NCBI GenBank assembly: GCA_913055965.1
Contig: CAJXKX010000098.1
Span: 1-7,307, forward strand
DNA length: 7,307 bases
DNA from: an uncultured Roseovarius sp.
GTDB taxonomy: Bacteria > Pseudomonadota > Alphaproteobacteria > Rhodobacterales > Rhodobacteraceae
Direction of reading: 5' to 3'
Of the stretch, positions 5,541 through 7,307 are shown one piece after another; position 1 is the stretch's first letter, and each line of letters opens with the position of its first letter. Below the pieces are notes generated by a model that was not told the DNA's origin, searched no databases, and was given only the letters and a program-made list of their open reading frames with translations. Position numbers and translations under genes: made by a program.

Positions 5541-5557
5541 GCACGACAAGGGGGGGC

Positions 5558-6325
5558 TTATCCGTCGCCGGACACAAGGCCGTATGCGCGCAATTCCTCG
5601 GGCAGAAGGATGTAGATCTCGTCGGGCGGCGTGGTGAGCGCATGCTGCATCAGCATCGGGTCGATTCCCATCGCGTCGAGATAGGCCATCACTTCGCCCT
5701 GACCGGCCTGGATATCCTCGACCGCGAAGGCGGCGGGCAGGAGCGTGTTCTCGCCGAAATAGTGCTGGTGAACGCCGACGAGCGCGTCGTCGGGGATGTC
5801 GCGTGCCGCGCCGCCCGCGAGGATGTAGGGGCAGGCGGAAAAGCAGTATTCGCCCGGCAGCATGGCCGTGCCGATTCCCTCGGCGCGCAGGTGCCGCCCG
5901 AGTGACAGCGCGTCGTCGACCGAGCCGCCGGGCGATTGCAGGATCAGCCGCCCGGGCACCGGGCGGGCCTCGGCGATCAACTTGATGACGCGCGCGCCGT
6001 CGCCCGGCGCGATGCTGCCTTCGAGCCGGTAGGTGGTGCCCTCGACCGCCGTCAGCACCAGCCGCGGCGGCATGTCGCCGGGATCGCGGGCGGGGCGCGT
6101 CGCGGGGCGGTCACGGTCGGGGCGGAAGCGGCGGCGCTGATCGCCGGGGGCGACCGGCTCGGTCAGGCGGGGGGCGGTGGGGCCGAGGCCGGGCCAGGCG
6201 AAGCTCGCAGTCTGCATGTCGCCCAGCACCAGAAGGGCCGCGATGCCCACCTGGAAGACCAGCGCGCCGGTCAGCACGCGCGCCACGAGGCTCCGGGTCT
6301 TCGGGGGCTGTTGCGGGTCGCTCAT
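5558..6325 (-). CDS. Membrane-anchored periplasmic protein with ClpP-like fold
   Basis: The protein has 255 residues. A cytoplasmic N-terminus (MSDPQQPPKTRSLVARV) leads into one membrane helix or uncleaved signal anchor (about 15-36), then a Pro/Arg/Asp-rich linker (50-88) and a globular domain. That domain shows the ClpP/crotonase-like pattern of COG3904-type predicted periplasmic proteins: GRLILQSPGGSVDDALSLGR (125-144), EYCFSACPYILAGGAAR (159-175) and ALVGVHQHYF (181-190). S163 within CFSAC and H186 sit where the ClpP-family nucleophile and base are expected; the third catalytic residue is not clear. C161 and C165 could form a disulfide in the periplasm. A serine peptidase role is inferred, and the substrate is unknown. 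The ATG overlaps the stop of the upstream gene by 4 bases (ATGA) with no strong ribosome binding site, indicating translational coupling. Confidence 0.85.
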   Translation of the reverse strand: MSDPQQPPKTRSLVARVLTGALVFQVGIAALLVLGDMQTASFAWPGLGPTAPRLTEPVAPGDQRRRFRPDRDRPATRPARDPGDMPPRLVLTAVEGTTYRLEGSIAPGDGARVIKLIAEARPVPGRLILQSPGGSVDDALSLGRHLRAEGIGTAMLPGEYCFSACPYILAGGAARDIPDDALVGVHQHYFGENTLLPAAFAVEDIQAGQGEVMAYLDAMGIDPMLMQHALTTPPDEIYILLPEELRAYGLVSGDG

Positions 6326-7307
6326 AGCTTGGCGTCGCCGATGCGCTTGATGTTGCGCTCTTGCGGCGGGGTGTCGGCGTGGTCTGCGTGCGCCTCCTCG
6401 ATGTCGCGTGCCAGCGCCAGCGCCGCGCGGAATTCGGCCACCGTCATCGTCTCCTCGATCGCCGCGCCGTCGCGCATGGTGCGGATCATGCCGTGGGTGA
6501 TGGCGAGGATCAGGACCAGCACCGCCGGCAACAGGTCGATGGCGATGGCCCCGGCCCAGGAGGGCACGAAATTCCCCGCATAGAGGATCACCGCATCCGC
6601 CGCCGTGACTGGCGTGTAGGTGACCTCGGGCGCGGGGGCGAGCGCCGCCACCTCCTGCGCCGCCTGTTCCAGCGTCGCGGCGCGCTGGCCCAGCACCTCG
6701 AGCACCGAGGTGATCGTCGCGGCCTGGTCGTTGCGGCCCTGCGCCGTGCGGCTGTCGAGCTCGGGCAGGACCACCGAGGCGGCCAGATCCTGCGCCGCGC
6801 GCGCCACCAGCGGGGCGACGGTCAGTTGCCGCATCTGCGTGATCAGCCCCTGGAGCCGCACGGCGGCCTCGGAGAACTCGACCGAGCGCGCCTCGACCGG
6901 CCCCGGCTCTACGGTGAGGGCGCGCATCCGGCTGAGGATGCCGTTGCCCTCGGCGAACGCGGCCTCGACCAGCGGCGTCTGTTCGGCGATCTGGCGTTCG
7001 AGCGCCGACAGTTCGGCCGCCTTCTGGCGCAGCACGCGGAACACCGCGCCGCGCCCGGCGAGCCCCGACAGGTTGCCGGTGGCCTCCTGCTCGCTCAGGT
7101 CCTCGAAGGATTGCCGGACGCGGGCGACGTCGCGCTCCAGCGCCTGTGCGGTCAGGGCGCGTTCATGGGCGGTCTCCAGGCTGTGCTGGTAGTCCTGCAC
7201 GGTGCGGGCGAGGTGCTGCTCGACCGCCGCCGATCCGGCCAGTGCCGCCGCGTTGAGCCAGCTCGACATCGCCACGATGGCCACCGAGCCGAGCGCCATC
7301 GCCCCCA
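6322..7307 (-). CDS. Coiled-coil membrane protein of unknown function (N-terminus cut by window edge)
   Basis: The frame is open to the window end, with 325 residues from the first ATG at 7299. That ATG lies inside what looks like a membrane helix (MALGSVAIVAMSSWLNAAAL), so the real start is probably beyond 7307. Residues about 25-225 are mostly helical and Ala/Glu/Gln/Arg-rich, with coiled-coil character (AHERALTAQALERDVARVRQ, LRQKAAELSALERQIAEQ). A second membrane helix spans about 247-269 (SWAGAIAIDLLPAVLVLILAI), followed by a cytoplasmic tail of about 55 residues ending ERNIKRIGDAKL. I infer two helices with a large periplasmic helical domain between them. No catalytic motif or known family was recognised. 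It overlaps the downstream ClpP-like protein gene by 4 bases, so the two products are probably made together and may interact in the envelope. Confidence 0.8.
   Translation of the reverse strand, partial: GAMALGSVAIVAMSSWLNAAALAGSAAVEQHLARTVQDYQHSLETAHERALTAQALERDVARVRQSFEDLSEQEATGNLSGLAGRGAVFRVLRQKAAELSALERQIAEQTPLVEAAFAEGNGILSRMRALTVEPGPVEARSVEFSEAAVRLQGLITQMRQLTVAPLVARAAQDLAASVVLPELDSRTAQGRNDQAATITSVLEVLGQRAATLEQAAQEVAALAPAPEVTYTPVTAADAVILYAGNFVPSWAGAIAIDLLPAVLVLILAITHGMIRTMRDGAAIEETMTVAEFRAALALARDIEEAHADHADTPPQERNIKRIGDAKL

Noticed and set aside
5352..5615. Plus-strand frame of 87 codons over the candidate RNA
   Set aside because: It has no good ribosome binding site and low-complexity basic composition, and its base constraints are better explained by RNA pairing.
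4900..5643. Minus-strand frame of 247 codons across the gap and the small membrane protein
   Set aside because: It runs through the palindromic terminator and the inverted-repeat region, opposes a gene with a strong ribosome binding site, overlaps the 3' end of the ClpP-like gene and has no recognisable domain.

Overview
The window is a GC-rich stretch of bacterial chromosome. The best fit is an alphaproteobacterium of the Rhodobacteraceae/Roseobacter group. The reasons are the strong G/C third-position bias, a cysteine-free S4 protein with a GTG start, the hisC-prephenate dehydrogenase gene pair, and an intergenic palindromic element that looks like repeats I associate with this family (recalled, not searched). 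No mobile element, CRISPR array, tRNA or rRNA was seen.

Layout. (1) Bases 1-1417, minus strand: a large regulator that runs off the left edge, with an N-terminal LuxR-type helix-turn-helix, a TolB-like domain and TPR repeats. (2) Bases 1497-1874, plus strand: a divergently transcribed SnoaL/NTF2-like protein; a CCGGCA/TGCCGG dyad lies between the two genes. (3) Bases 1888-1949: a double-hairpin repeat-like element, followed by a sigma70-type promoter, a structured leader, rpsD (ribosomal protein S4) and a strong intrinsic terminator. (4) Bases 2825-4824: a translationally coupled pair, hisC-type aminotransferase and prephenate/arogenate dehydrogenase, which probably serves tyrosine (and possibly histidine) synthesis. 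(5) Bases 4942-5274: a small two-helix membrane protein with an Asp/His-rich tail, followed by a palindromic terminator. (6) Bases 5327-5557: no convincing gene, but rich in inverted repeats that fold into a rod with a central bubble; this is a candidate structured RNA with 6S-like architecture. (7) Bases 5558-7307, minus strand: a two-gene operon with a 4-base overlap. It encodes a coiled-coil membrane protein (cut by the right edge) followed by a membrane-anchored ClpP-fold periplasmic protein with a Ser/His pair.

How the parts relate. rpsD is a self-contained transcription unit. hisC and tyrA/tyrC form one biosynthetic operon. The regulator and the SnoaL-like gene share a promoter region and may form a regulator/target pair. 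The two minus-strand genes at the right look like an envelope module whose substrate cannot be read from sequence. The most interesting parts are non-coding: the candidate RNA at about 5349-5537 and the three-way-junction leader of rpsD. Most of the coding content is ordinary core genome.
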